This document shows, one piece after another, positions 1-5,653 of a DNA stretch of 6,186 nucleotides. This stretch comes from Micrococcales bacterium (lineage in GTDB: Bacteria > Actinomycetota > Actinomycetes > S36-B12): positions 9,236-15,421 of the forward strand of contig NZLD01000071.1 in assembly GCA_002694095.1 (NCBI GenBank). Direction: 5' to 3'. Each line of letters opens with the position of its first letter. The first letter of the stretch is position 1. The notes beneath the pieces are model-generated. The model did not search any database. It saw nothing but the letters and a program-made list of their open reading frames with translations, and was not told the DNA's origin. The position numbers and the translations under genes are program-made.

Positions 1-747
1 GGACGACAAGCCACCTCGATCGCGGAAGAACTGCGATCGCTGCTGATGTCCGCCTCGAGCGACCCTCCCGTGGACCTCGACGCGGACCTACGACCGGAAG
101 GCAAGGCAGGACCGCTCGTGCGATCACTGGCGTCCTATGCGGCCTACTACGAACGGTGGTCGTCACCATGGGAGGCGCAAGCGCTGCTGCGCGCCTTGCC
201 CATCGCCGGGCCGCAGGAACTCAGGCAGGCATTCACCGATCTCATCGACCCCCTGCGCTGGCCGGCGGACGGGCTCGATCTCGGGGCTGTGCGCGAAGCC
301 CGACGCCTGAAGGCCCGCATGGAGGCGGAGCGATTGCCGCGAGGTGCCGACCCGACCGTTCACACCAAGCTCGGTCGCGGCGGCCTGTCCGATGTCGAGT
401 GGACGGTGCAGTTACTGCAGATGGAGAACGCCGGGCAACACCCGGCCTTGCGAACGACGACCACGCTTAACGGGCTGCAGGCGTGCGTCGAGGCGGGGCT
501 GCTCACCAGCGCGGATGCCCGAACGCTTCGGGAAGCGTGGCTACTCGCGACGGCGATCCGGAACGCGATCATGCTGGTGAAGGCGCGACCGGGTGATTCA
601 CTCCCGAGTGACGTGGGTGAACTCTCAGCTCTCGCCGCCGTCCTTCGTCACTACGGCAGCGATGGAAGTCAACTCAAAGATGAGTATCTGCGCACGACCC
701 GACGGGCACGCTCGGTCACCGAGCGAGTCTTCTACGGCGAGCAGTAG
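1..747 (+). CDS. glnE: Glutamine synthetase adenylyltransferase GlnE, C-terminal part (5' truncated by window edge)
   Basis: GlnE attaches AMP to a tyrosine of glutamine synthetase, lowering its activity; in many bacteria it also removes AMP. The frame is open from base 1 and ends at TAG 745-747, giving the last 248 residues of a protein usually near 1000 residues. The first in-frame ATG (46) is internal, because coding similarity starts before it. Visible parts: the end of the second nucleotidyltransferase domain, with DLDADLRPEGKAGPL at fragment residues 25-39 and the YYERWSSPWEAQALLRA stretch at 49-65; then the helical domain with KLGRGGLSDVEW at 123-134. These match the C-terminal (adenylylating) half of the GlnE family. 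The gene converges on glnA, whose product is its substrate, and a shared hairpin lies 10 nt after the stop. No frameshift or missing motif is seen in the visible part. The missing N-terminal domains cannot be judged. Confidence 0.95.
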   Translation, partial: GRQATSIAEELRSLLMSASSDPPVDLDADLRPEGKAGPLVRSLASYAAYYERWSSPWEAQALLRALPIAGPQELRQAFTDLIDPLRWPADGLDLGAVREARRLKARMEAERLPRGADPTVHTKLGRGGLSDVEWTVQLLQMENAGQHPALRTTTTLNGLQACVEAGLLTSADARTLREAWLLATAIRNAIMLVKARPGDSLPSDVGELSALAAVLRHYGSDGSQLKDEYLRTTRRARSVTERVFYGEQ

Positions 748-757
748 GCGAACACGA

Positions 758-787
758 CAGAAGCCCCGGACGAATCCGGGGCTTCTG
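758..787. terminator. Hairpin between convergent glnE and glnA, likely bidirectional terminator
   Basis: A perfect 13-bp inverted repeat (CAGAAGCCCCGGA and its complement) encloses a 4-nt loop, CGAA on the plus strand and TTCG on the minus strand. It starts 10 nt after the glnE stop and, read the other way, 49 nt after the glnA stop. The plus-strand tail is CGTTTCCC, with only three T in a row, and the minus-strand tail is also poor in T, so this is a GC-rich hairpin with a weak U-tract. That form is common in high-GC actinobacteria. Termination activity is inferred from structure and position only. Confidence 0.8.
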
Positions 788-836
788 CGTTTCCCAGGCG
801 CGCGAGGCGAATCGACGCGGAGGGAGTCGAGTGGGA

Positions 837-2261
837 TCAGATGTCGTAGTACATCTCGAACTCGTGCGGGTGCGGACGCAGACGGATCGGGTCCACCTCG
901 TTGGTCCGCTTGTAGTCGATCCATGTCTCGATGAGATCGGCGGGGAAGACCCCGCCGGCCTGGAGGAACTCGTTGTCTTCCTCGAGAGCATCGAGAGACC
1001 CCGTGAGGGAGTCCGGAACGGTCGGGATGTTCGCCAACTCATCCGGTGGCAACTCATACAGGTCCTTGTCCACCGGGGCGATCGGCTCAATTTTGTTCTT
1101 GATGCCATCAAGTCCGGCCATCACCAGTGCGGAGAAGGCGAGGTAGGGGTTGCTGGACGGGTCCGGCACGCGGAACTCCACGCGCTTGGCCTTCGGGGAG
1201 TTACCCGTGACCGGAATACGCACCGCGGCGGAGCGGTTGCGGGCGGAGTAGACAAGGTTGACGGGAGCTTCGAAGCCCGGCACCAGTCGGTGGTAGCTGT
1301 TGACCGTCGGGTTGGTGAACGCGAGTACCGAGGGTGCGTGGGCCAGAAGACCGCCGATGTACCAACGGGCGGTGTCGGACAGTCCGCCGTAACCCATCTC
1401 GTCGTAGAACAGCGGCTGCCCGTCTTTCCATAGCGACTGGTGGCAGTGCATACCGGAGCCGTTGTCGTTGAACAGAGGCTTAGGCATGAACGTGGCGGTC
1501 TTGCCGTTCGCCCAGGCGACGTTCTTGACGATGTACTTGAAGAGCATGACGTCGTCGGCCGCGTGCAGCAGCGAATTGAATTGATAGTTGATCTCGCCCT
1601 GGCCGGCGGTGCCGACTTCGTGATGAGCGCGCTCGACCTGCAGTCCCACTTGCAGCAGCGTTGAAACCATTTGGTCGCGGAGGTCGGCGTAGTGATCGAC
1701 CGGGGGAACGGGGAAGTAGCCACCCTTGTAACGGGTCTTGTATCCGCGGTTTCCGCCCTCTTCGACGCGACCGGTGTTCCAGGCACCTTCGATGGAGTCG
1801 ATGAAGTAGTAGCCGGAGTGCTGGTTGGTCTCGAAGCGGACATCGTCGAAGACATAGAACTCGGCTTCCGGACCGAAGTACGCCGTGTCTGCGATACCGG
1901 TCGAGGCGATGTACGCCTCAGCCTTCGCGGCGACGTTGCGTGGATCGCGACTGTACGGCTCGTTGGTGAAGGGATCGCGGATCGTGAAGTTCATGACCAA
2001 CGTCTTGGCCGAACGGAAAGGATCGAGATACGCGGTGGCCGGGTCTGGGATCAACTTCATGTCGGATTCGTGGATCGACTGGAAGCCGCGGATCGACGAG
2101 CCATCGAACATCAGGCCGTCTTCGAAAGCACCGGTCCCGAACGAACTCGCCGGGACGTTGAAGTGCTGCATGATTCCGGGCAGGTCGACGAATCGCACGT
2201 CGATGAATTCCACCCCGTTGTCCTGGACGAACTTCAGAACTTCATCAGCGTTGCTGAACAT
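837..2261 (-). CDS. glnA: Glutamine synthetase type I (GlnA1, GSI-beta, adenylylatable)
   Basis: Makes glutamine from glutamate, ammonia and ATP in the cytosol; the GSI family forms dodecamers. The ATG at 2261 gives 474 residues, close to the 478 of M. tuberculosis GlnA1. A longer frame from GTG 2276 is less likely, because that GTG lies just upstream of a strong GGAGGT site spaced 4 nt before ATG 2261. Conserved motifs: DGSSIRGF 53-60, metal ligands E132/E134 in [10 protein letters not shown]215 and E223 in the HEVG...[11 protein letters not shown] stretch, [12 protein letters not shown] 267-278 with H272, NPTVNSY 317-323, flap E331 in [15 protein letters not shown] 342-350 and EFRVPDP 362-368. 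KDLYELPP carries Tyr402, the expected adenylylation site, consistent with glnE alongside. All key residues are present. Upstream lies a GlnR-like operator, so transcription is probably nitrogen controlled. Confidence 0.98.
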   Translation of the reverse strand: MFSNADEVLKFVQDNGVEFIDVRFVDLPGIMQHFNVPASSFGTGAFEDGLMFDGSSIRGFQSIHESDMKLIPDPATAYLDPFRSAKTLVMNFTIRDPFTNEPYSRDPRNVAAKAEAYIASTGIADTAYFGPEAEFYVFDDVRFETNQHSGYYFIDSIEGAWNTGRVEEGGNRGYKTRYKGGYFPVPPVDHYADLRDQMVSTLLQVGLQVERAHHEVGTAGQGEINYQFNSLLHAADDVMLFKYIVKNVAWANGKTATFMPKPLFNDNGSGMHCHQSLWKDGQPLFYDEMGYGGLSDTARWYIGGLLAHAPSVLAFTNPTVNSYHRLVPGFEAPVNLVYSARNRSAAVRIPVTGNSPKAKRVEFRVPDPSSNPYLAFSALVMAGLDGIKNKIEPIAPVDKDLYELPPDELANIPTVPDSLTGSLDALEEDNEFLQAGGVFPADLIETWIDYKRTNEVDPIRLRPHPHEFEMYYDI

Positions 2262-2265
2262 TTCT

Positions 2266-2271
2266 ACCTCC
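2266..2271 (-). promoter_or_regulatory. glnA ribosome binding site (start-deciding)
   Basis: On the minus strand GGAGGT is followed by AGAA and then ATG 2261. It is a near-perfect Shine-Dalgarno sequence and fixes the glnA start at 2261. The alternative GTG at 2276 begins only 3 nt upstream of this element and has no comparable site of its own. The 4-nt spacer is slightly short but workable. Confidence 0.85.
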
Positions 2272-2285
2272 TGCACTTGCGTGCA
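2272..2285 (-). other. Small hairpin with GCAA tetraloop abutting the glnA ribosome binding site
   Basis: The minus strand reads TGCAC-GCAA-GTGCA, a 5-bp stem closed by a GNRA-type tetraloop. Its 3' base is immediately next to GGAGGT, and is the A of AGGAGGT. It would lie in the glnA leader if transcription starts upstream near 2320. It could keep the ribosome site exposed or affect mRNA stability. No function is established, and a stem this short can occur by chance. Confidence 0.4.
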
Positions 2286-2326
2286 TCGCCTCGCTCGGTG
2301 GCCCTGTGCCGCCGGATTACGGCAGA

Positions 2327-2332
2327 AACTAG
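2327..2332 (-). promoter_or_regulatory. Candidate -10 box of glnA promoter
   Basis: The minus strand reads TAGTTT, fitting the actinobacterial TANNNT pattern. A start about 7 nt downstream would fall near 2320, giving a leader of about 59 nt. No good -35 hexamer is found at 16-18 nt. The GlnR-like operator sits just upstream, centred near -40, so the promoter could depend on an activator. TAATCC near 2316-2321 is a weaker alternative. Confidence 0.4.
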
Positions 2333-2341
2333 GGACAGGGC

Positions 2342-2379
2342 GTGTCCAGCCGGTATCTCAACTGTTTCGGGAGTGTTAA
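2342..2379 (-). promoter_or_regulatory. GlnR-like operator (four boxes at 11-bp spacing) upstream of glnA
   Basis: On the minus strand four 5-mers follow each other with exactly 6 nt between them: TTAAC (2379-2375), GAAAC (2368-2364), GATAC (2357-2353) and GACAC (2346-2342). The published Streptomyces GlnR element is gTnAc-n6-GaAAc-n6-GtnAC-n6-GAAAc. Box 2 matches exactly, and boxes 1, 3 and 4 each differ at one defined position. All four end in AC, so AC recurs every 11 bp, about one helical turn, which also fits the AC-n9-AC pattern described in mycobacteria. Position upstream of glnA is where GlnR sites are known. The site also lies centred about 45 bp upstream of the start of the divergent RDD gene, so both genes might respond. 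Binding is inferred, not shown. Confidence 0.75.
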
Positions 2380-2392
2380 CCGTCCGGCCTCC

Positions 2393-2398
2393 TACGCT
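2393..2398 (+). promoter_or_regulatory. -10 box placed for leaderless transcription of the RDD gene
   Basis: TACGCT fits TANNNT and ends 6 nt before ATG 2405, so a start site at the usual distance would be the A of the start codon itself. Leaderless mRNAs of this geometry are common in actinobacteria. No convincing ribosome site precedes the ATG (only GGGG, 2 nt away), which supports this reading. The -35 region (around 2370-2375) is weak and lies within the GlnR-like operator. Confidence 0.55.
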
Positions 2399-2404
2399 GG
2401 GGCT

Positions 2405-2776
2405 ATGGAGGAGCAGCGCGCGTGGTTCGGCCGACGTGTCGTTGCCTTCCTCATTGACTGGTTCGCCAGCGTTCTGGTGGCCCTCCTGGCCTTCCCCCAG
2501 TTCCCCTACGGCTCCAACGGCTCCATGCTCGCCACGCTGGCGGTGTTCGTCGTCGAGATCACGGTGCTCACCTGGCTGACGGGGGCGTCCTTCGGGCAGC
2601 GGCTGGTGAGGCTGCGGGTGGTGTCCATCGACGGTGGGCGGGTGCCGCTGTGGCGGGTACTCGTGCGGACGCTATTGATCTGCCTGGTCATCCCGGCCGT
2701 GGTCTACGACGACGATGGACGAGGGGTGCACGACCGACTCGCGCACACCCGGGTCGTTCGGGTGGGGGCGAACTGA
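2405..2776 (+). CDS. RDD-family small membrane protein
   Basis: A 123-residue membrane protein of the RDD family, whose molecular role is mostly unknown. The family name residues are visible: Arg10/11 and Asp18 in GRRVVAFLIDW, and Asp110 in HDRLA near the C-terminus; the conserved GASFGQRLVRLRVV lies at 60-73. Hydrophobic segments at about 12-30, 41-58 and 86-101 suggest three membrane spans. ATG 2405 is chosen because family similarity starts there and a -10 box lies right upstream; an in-frame ATG at 2342 would add 21 residues unlike the family and run through the operator. The gene is divergent from glnA and converges with the DUF4191 gene. RDD proteins beside glnA and DUF4191 are a recurrent actinobacterial arrangement (compare Rv2219A). 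Possible transport or ion-related roles reported for other RDD proteins should not be assumed here. Confidence 0.88.
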   Translation: MEEQRAWFGRRVVAFLIDWFASVLVALLAFPQFPYGSNGSMLATLAVFVVEITVLTWLTGASFGQRLVRLRVVSIDGGRVPLWRVLVRTLLICLVIPAVVYDDDGRGVHDRLAHTRVVRVGAN

Positions 2777-2782
2777 AGGCGC

Positions 2783-2825
2783 GCTACCGGCGTGCTGTTG
2801 AGCGGCGGGCTACCGGCGTGCTGTT
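2783..2825. repeat. 17-bp direct repeat between convergent gene ends
   Basis: GCTACCGGCGTGCTGTT occurs at 2783-2799 and again, identically, at 2809-2825, a 26-bp period. The second copy touches the last base of the DUF4191 stop codon. A shorter related piece, TACCGGCG followed by CTG, occurs at 2826-2836 inside the end of that gene, so the array may have grown by duplication of the gene's 3' end. The gap holds no strong terminator-like hairpin. Confidence 0.8.
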
Positions 2826-3496
2826 TACCGGCGCTGCCGCCGCACCTGGCGCGGACTGGTCGGCATCGGGCCCTTGGGGATGGGCATGGATTGTTGAGCG
2901 TTCCCGATCGCTTCCAGTCGACGACGGACCTCGGTCACTTCGCTTCCGCGAAGGTTCTTGGGCAGTTTGCCGAGGGTCTTTTGGATCTGCCGAAGCGTGA
3001 TCTGGCCCTCTTCGTCTCCGATTTGGATCTCGTAGATCGGGATGTCGGGAACCCACCGGGCGGTCTTCTTGCGCTCACTGGTGAGCATGTGACCAACCCG
3101 GGTCGGCGCACCTTCGGACACCAAGATCACCCCGGGCTTGCCGATCACTCGGGAGACCATGTCCTGGTTGCGATTGACGGCGACCGCGGGTGTGACGGCC
3201 CACTTCCCGCGCAGGGATTCGATGACCGCGGCCGCTGCTCCGGGTTGGCCCTCGATGCGAGAGTAAGCGGCGCGCATCGCGCGACGACTGAACCAGAACG
3301 TCCCGGCGACCAGACCCATCGGGATGGCGATGAGCACGGCGGTCAACCAGTTGATGAAAATCGAGACCGGGACCGCAATCACGATGATCGTGGCGAGCAC
3401 GATGCCGAGGACCTCGGCCCACAAGAACTTGTAGACCTTCTGGGTCATCGACCAGTTCTGGCCGATCGCTGCGAGGCTGGATTTGATCTTGCCCAT
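2825..3496 (-). CDS. DUF4191 family membrane protein (Rv2219-like)
   Basis: A 223-residue protein of the actinobacterial DUF4191 family, function unknown. A short basic N-terminus is followed by two membrane segments at about 28-48 and 50-69, then a soluble region. Family hallmarks are visible: RRAMRAAYSRIEGQPGAA at 71-88, GKWAVTPAVAVNRNQDMVSRVIGKPGV at about 97-123 (recognised as a conserved block), EGAPTRV 128-134, and the basic tail with PIPKGPMP at 205-212. The length is slightly below Rv2219 (about 250). ATG 3496 lies 11 nt after the MOSC stop and has no clear ribosome site, so translation may depend on the upstream gene. It is the last gene of the operon starting beyond the right edge. 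Its constant place next to lipA in actinobacteria suggests, without proof, a link to lipoate metabolism or the membrane. Confidence 0.9.
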   Translation of the reverse strand: MGKIKSSLAAIGQNWSMTQKVYKFLWAEVLGIVLATIIVIAVPVSIFINWLTAVLIAIPMGLVAGTFWFSRRAMRAAYSRIEGQPGAAAAVIESLRGKWAVTPAVAVNRNQDMVSRVIGKPGVILVSEGAPTRVGHMLTSERKKTARWVPDIPIYEIQIGDEEGQITLRQIQKTLGKLPKNLRGSEVTEVRRRLEAIGNAQQSMPIPKGPMPTSPRQVRRQRR

Positions 3497-3507
3497 GGGC
3501 AGGGAGC

Positions 3508-4038
3508 CTAGTCCGGCTCGTGCACGGTCACGGCGTCACCGGGTCGCACCGTTCCGGGATGCTCCATCCAGCCGGTGACCCCGCGCAGGCCCCACGCGGC
3601 CTTGGGGAAGGATTCGGGGCGAGAGCCGTACACCCGCTCGAGCATTCCGCCGGCGATCGTGCACGGAGCGTTGGGTCCCCCCAGCATGATGACCGCTCCG
3701 GAGGCGAAGACCAGGCGCGTCATGCGAGGCAGCGCGGTGAGTGCGTCGATTCCCTCGGTGCAGATGTTGTCGGCGATGACCCCGGGGTCGATGCGCGGAA
3801 TGCCCATCGCGGTGGCAATCTGCGCGAGTTCTCCGGTGTCCACGATCGACACCTGGCGGTGGTTGCGGATGGAGGTTCCGCGGGTGAACACCGACGACTG
3901 TCGTGTATCGGAGGCCATTCGCTCACCGTGGTGGCGATCTCCGACGGGACCACCCCAATCCAGTTCCAGAACATCGACCGACACTGGCTCGTCGATGTCG
4001 GATGGCCACACGTGGGTAGCGACGACGCGGGCGCTCAT
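3508..4038 (-). CDS. MOSC-domain protein (putative sulfur-carrier type)
   Basis: A 176-residue stand-alone MOSC-domain protein. Motifs: GDRHHGER at 33-40, the NHRQVSIVD block at 59-67, the [22 protein letters not shown] region at about 83-104 (equivalent to the family's P..lGENi..eGidl..Lp), and PCTIAGGML at 125-133 with the conserved Cys126. MOSC domains occur at the C-terminus of molybdenum-cofactor sulfurases and in YiiM/YuaD-like proteins, and are thought to handle sulfur or bind molybdopterin through this cysteine. ATG 4038 overlaps the lipA stop by 4 nt (ATGA) and no Shine-Dalgarno precedes it, so ribosomes probably reinitiate from lipA. This tight coupling suggests a role near LipA, an enzyme that consumes an iron-sulfur cluster as sulfur donor; that is inference. 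Detoxification of hydroxylated bases, as for YiiM, is an alternative. Confidence 0.9.
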   Translation of the reverse strand: MSARVVATHVWPSDIDEPVSVDVLELDWGGPVGDRHHGERMASDTRQSSVFTRGTSIRNHRQVSIVDTGELAQIATAMGIPRIDPGVIADNICTEGIDALTALPRMTRLVFASGAVIMLGGPNAPCTIAGGMLERVYGSRPESFPKAAWGLRGVTGWMEHPGTVRPGDAVTVHEPD

Positions 4039-5000
4039 GTGACGGTGATACGCGCCACGGCACCGGACTCACGGGCCGAAAGAGCCTGCTCATACAGCTT
4101 CCCGGCCCGGTAGCTCGAGCGAACGAGCGGGCCGCTCATCACTCCGGAGAAGCCGAGTTCGGTGGCGACATCGGCGAGTTCGACGAATTCCTCCGGGTGC
4201 ACCCAACGCTCCACCGGATGGTGACGGGGTGAGGGCCGCAGGTACTGAGTGATCGTGATGAGTTCGCAGCCGGCCTCGACGAGGTCACTAAGGGCCTGCT
4301 CCACCTCGTCGCGGGTCTCACCCATGCCCAGGATCAGGTTGCTCTTGGCGACCAGGCCGACACTGCGCGCCTGGGTGAGGACGTCCAGGCTGCGCTCGTA
4401 CCGGAACGCGGGGCGAATCCTCTTGAAGATGCGCGGCACCGTTTCGACGTTGTGCGCGAGGACTTCTGGACGCGCGTCGAAGACTTCTGTGAGGAGGGCG
4501 GGGTTGGCGGAGAAGTCCGGAATCAAGAGTTCGACCTTCGTGCCGATGCCGAGGCCGTGGATCTGTCGAACGGTCTCCGCATACAACCACGAACCCTCAT
4601 CCTCGAGGTCGTCCCGGGCGACGCCGGTCACCGTCGCGTACCGCAACTCCATCTTCTCAACCGATTCGGCCACTCGGCGCGGCTCGTCCACATCAAGGGG
4701 TTCGGGCTTTCCGGTGTCGATCTGACAGAAGTCGCAGCGCCGGGTGCACTGCTCTCCTCCGATGAGAAATGTCGCCTCGCGGTCCTCCCAGCACTCGAAG
4801 ATGTTCGGGCACCCGGCTTCCTGGCAGACGGTGTGCAGGCCCTCGTTGCCGACGAGTTCCTTAATGCGCTGGTACTCCGGCCCGGTGCGCATGCGCGTCT
4901 TGATCCACGGCGGCTTGCGCTCGATAGGCGTCTCGGCGTTACGCGCCTCGATCCGCAGAAGCTTGCGGCCGTCGGCGTTGGTTCCCGAATACACGGTCAT
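4035..5000 (-). CDS. lipA: Lipoyl synthase LipA (radical SAM)
   Basis: Inserts two sulfur atoms into protein-bound octanoyl groups to make the lipoyl cofactor of pyruvate and 2-oxoglutarate dehydrogenases and of the glycine cleavage H protein. The 321-residue product carries both cluster motifs: the auxiliary cluster CX4CX5C at Cys59, Cys64 and Cys70, and the radical SAM CX3CX2C at Cys85, Cys89 and Cys92. The C-terminal RSSY at 294-297, which supplies the serine ligand to the auxiliary cluster, is present. Other family signatures are [13 protein letters not shown] at 120-132 and [16 protein letters not shown] at 252-267. ATG 5000 overlaps the lipB stop (ATGA) and has its own AGGAG site 7 nt upstream (5012-5008). 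Its own stop overlaps the MOSC start in the same way. The gene looks complete and typical in length. Confidence 0.98.
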   Translation of the reverse strand: MTVYSGTNADGRKLLRIEARNAETPIERKPPWIKTRMRTGPEYQRIKELVGNEGLHTVCQEAGCPNIFECWEDREATFLIGGEQCTRRCDFCQIDTGKPEPLDVDEPRRVAESVEKMELRYATVTGVARDDLEDEGSWLYAETVRQIHGLGIGTKVELLIPDFSANPALLTEVFDARPEVLAHNVETVPRIFKRIRPAFRYERSLDVLTQARSVGLVAKSNLILGMGETRDEVEQALSDLVEAGCELITITQYLRPSPRHHPVERWVHPEEFVELADVATELGFSGVMSGPLVRSSYRAGKLYEQALSARESGAVARITVT

Positions 5001-5653
5001 GGCGTGACTCCTTGCAAGCTGCCGAGGCGATCGATGACAAACGGCAGAGCCTGGCGAACACCCACCTCGCGGCCGATCTCACGCGAGAGAGATGTGACGG
5101 AAGCATCGGCGATGCCGCACGGGATGATCCGGTCGAACGCCGTCAGATCGCAATCGCAGTTCAGTGCGAATCCATGCATGGTCACGCCTTTGGCTACGCG
5201 AATGCCGATCGCTGCGATCTTGCGATCAGGCCCGTGCGCGTCGGCCGGAACCCAGACGCCGCTGCGCCCCTCCACCTGGGTGCCGGTGACGCCGAATTCC
5301 GCGCAGACGTCGATGAGCAGGGTCTCGATCCGGCGCACGTAGGCGACGACGTCGATGGGATCGAGCAACCGGAGGATCGGGTAGCCCACCAGCTGTCCGG
5401 GTCCGTGCCAGGTGATCTTCCCGCCGCGGTCGACGTCGACCACTGGCGTGGAATCGAGGGGGCGTTCGGCGTCCTCGGTCCGGCGTCCGGCGGTGTAGAC
5501 CGCCTGGTGCTCGAGGAGCAGGACCGTGTCGGGCCCACCGTCGACCACATGCTCGTGCGTCGCGCGCTGCAGGTCCCACCCATCCTGGTACGCGACCGCG
5601 TCGGGTCCGAACCCGACGCGCTCAACGACAACGGTCGCCTCCGTCACACTCAT
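4997..5653 (-). CDS. lipB: Octanoyltransferase LipB (lipoyl(octanoyl) transferase)
   Basis: Moves octanoate from acyl carrier protein to the lysine of lipoyl domains, making the substrate of LipA. The 218-residue product has the family motifs in order: [14 protein letters not shown] at 45-58, [17 protein letters not shown] at 77-93, [22 protein letters not shown] at 144-165 (motif noted by its ends) with catalytic Lys145, and IIPCGI with catalytic Cys179; the Lys/Cys pair corresponds to Lys142 and Cys176 of the M. tuberculosis enzyme. ATG 5653 has AGGA 7 nt upstream (5664-5661) and overlaps the stop of the preceding oxidoreductase gene by 4 nt. The lipB-lipA order is the usual actinobacterial one, and de novo lipoate synthesis from fatty-acid intermediates is implied. 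Confidence 0.97.
   Translation of the reverse strand: MSVTEATVVVERVGFGPDAVAYQDGWDLQRATHEHVVDGGPDTVLLLEHQAVYTAGRRTEDAERPLDSTPVVDVDRGGKITWHGPGQLVGYPILRLLDPIDVVAYVRRIETLLIDVCAEFGVTGTQVEGRSGVWVPADAHGPDRKIAAIGIRVAKGVTMHGFALNCDCDLTAFDRIIPCGIADASVTSLSREIGREVGVRQALPFVIDRLGSLQGVTP
5008..5012 (-). promoter_or_regulatory. lipA ribosome binding site inside lipB
   Basis: AGGAG on the minus strand, 7 nt before ATG 5000, within the last codons of lipB. It shows that lipA can load ribosomes itself, whereas the next ATGA junction (MOSC) has no such site and seems to rely on coupling. Confidence 0.7.

Noticed and set aside
812..830. Inverted repeat TCGAC/GTCGA downstream of the glnA stop
   Set aside because: Only 5 bp with a 9-nt loop, easily chance; the 13-bp hairpin at 758-787 explains termination better.
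831..1433. Plus-strand open frame (200 codons) opposite the 3' half of glnA
   Set aside because: Antisense shadow of conserved GlnA codons, with no ribosome site or family resemblance.
2262..2276. Upstream GTG start for glnA (adds five residues)
   Set aside because: The extra codons consist of the Shine-Dalgarno sequence itself; the ATG at 2261 is spaced correctly from GGAGGT.
2342..2404. Upstream ATG start for the RDD protein (adds 21 residues)
   Set aside because: The extension is unlike RDD N-termini and overlaps the operator and the -10 box; ATG 2405 fits the leaderless promoter.
1671..2579. Long plus-strand open frame (302 codons) opposite glnA
   Set aside because: It lies antisense to the well-conserved glnA, runs through the intergenic operator into the RDD gene in a wrong frame, and has no recognisable domain; long antisense frames are usual in high-GC DNA.
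2830..2841. GGCG/CGCC small hairpin as a terminator for the DUF4191 operon
   Set aside because: Four base pairs inside the coding end, no U-tract; not enough to call a terminator.
2792..3511. Plus-strand open frame (239 codons) opposite the DUF4191 gene
   Set aside because: Its residues are biased to D, G, H and R as expected for antisense of a GC-rich gene, and the opposite strand encodes a recognisable family protein.
4452..5342. Plus-strand open frame (296 codons) opposite lipA and lipB
   Set aside because: It crosses two confirmed minus-strand genes, whose catalytic motifs are intact; no domain is seen in the plus-strand product.
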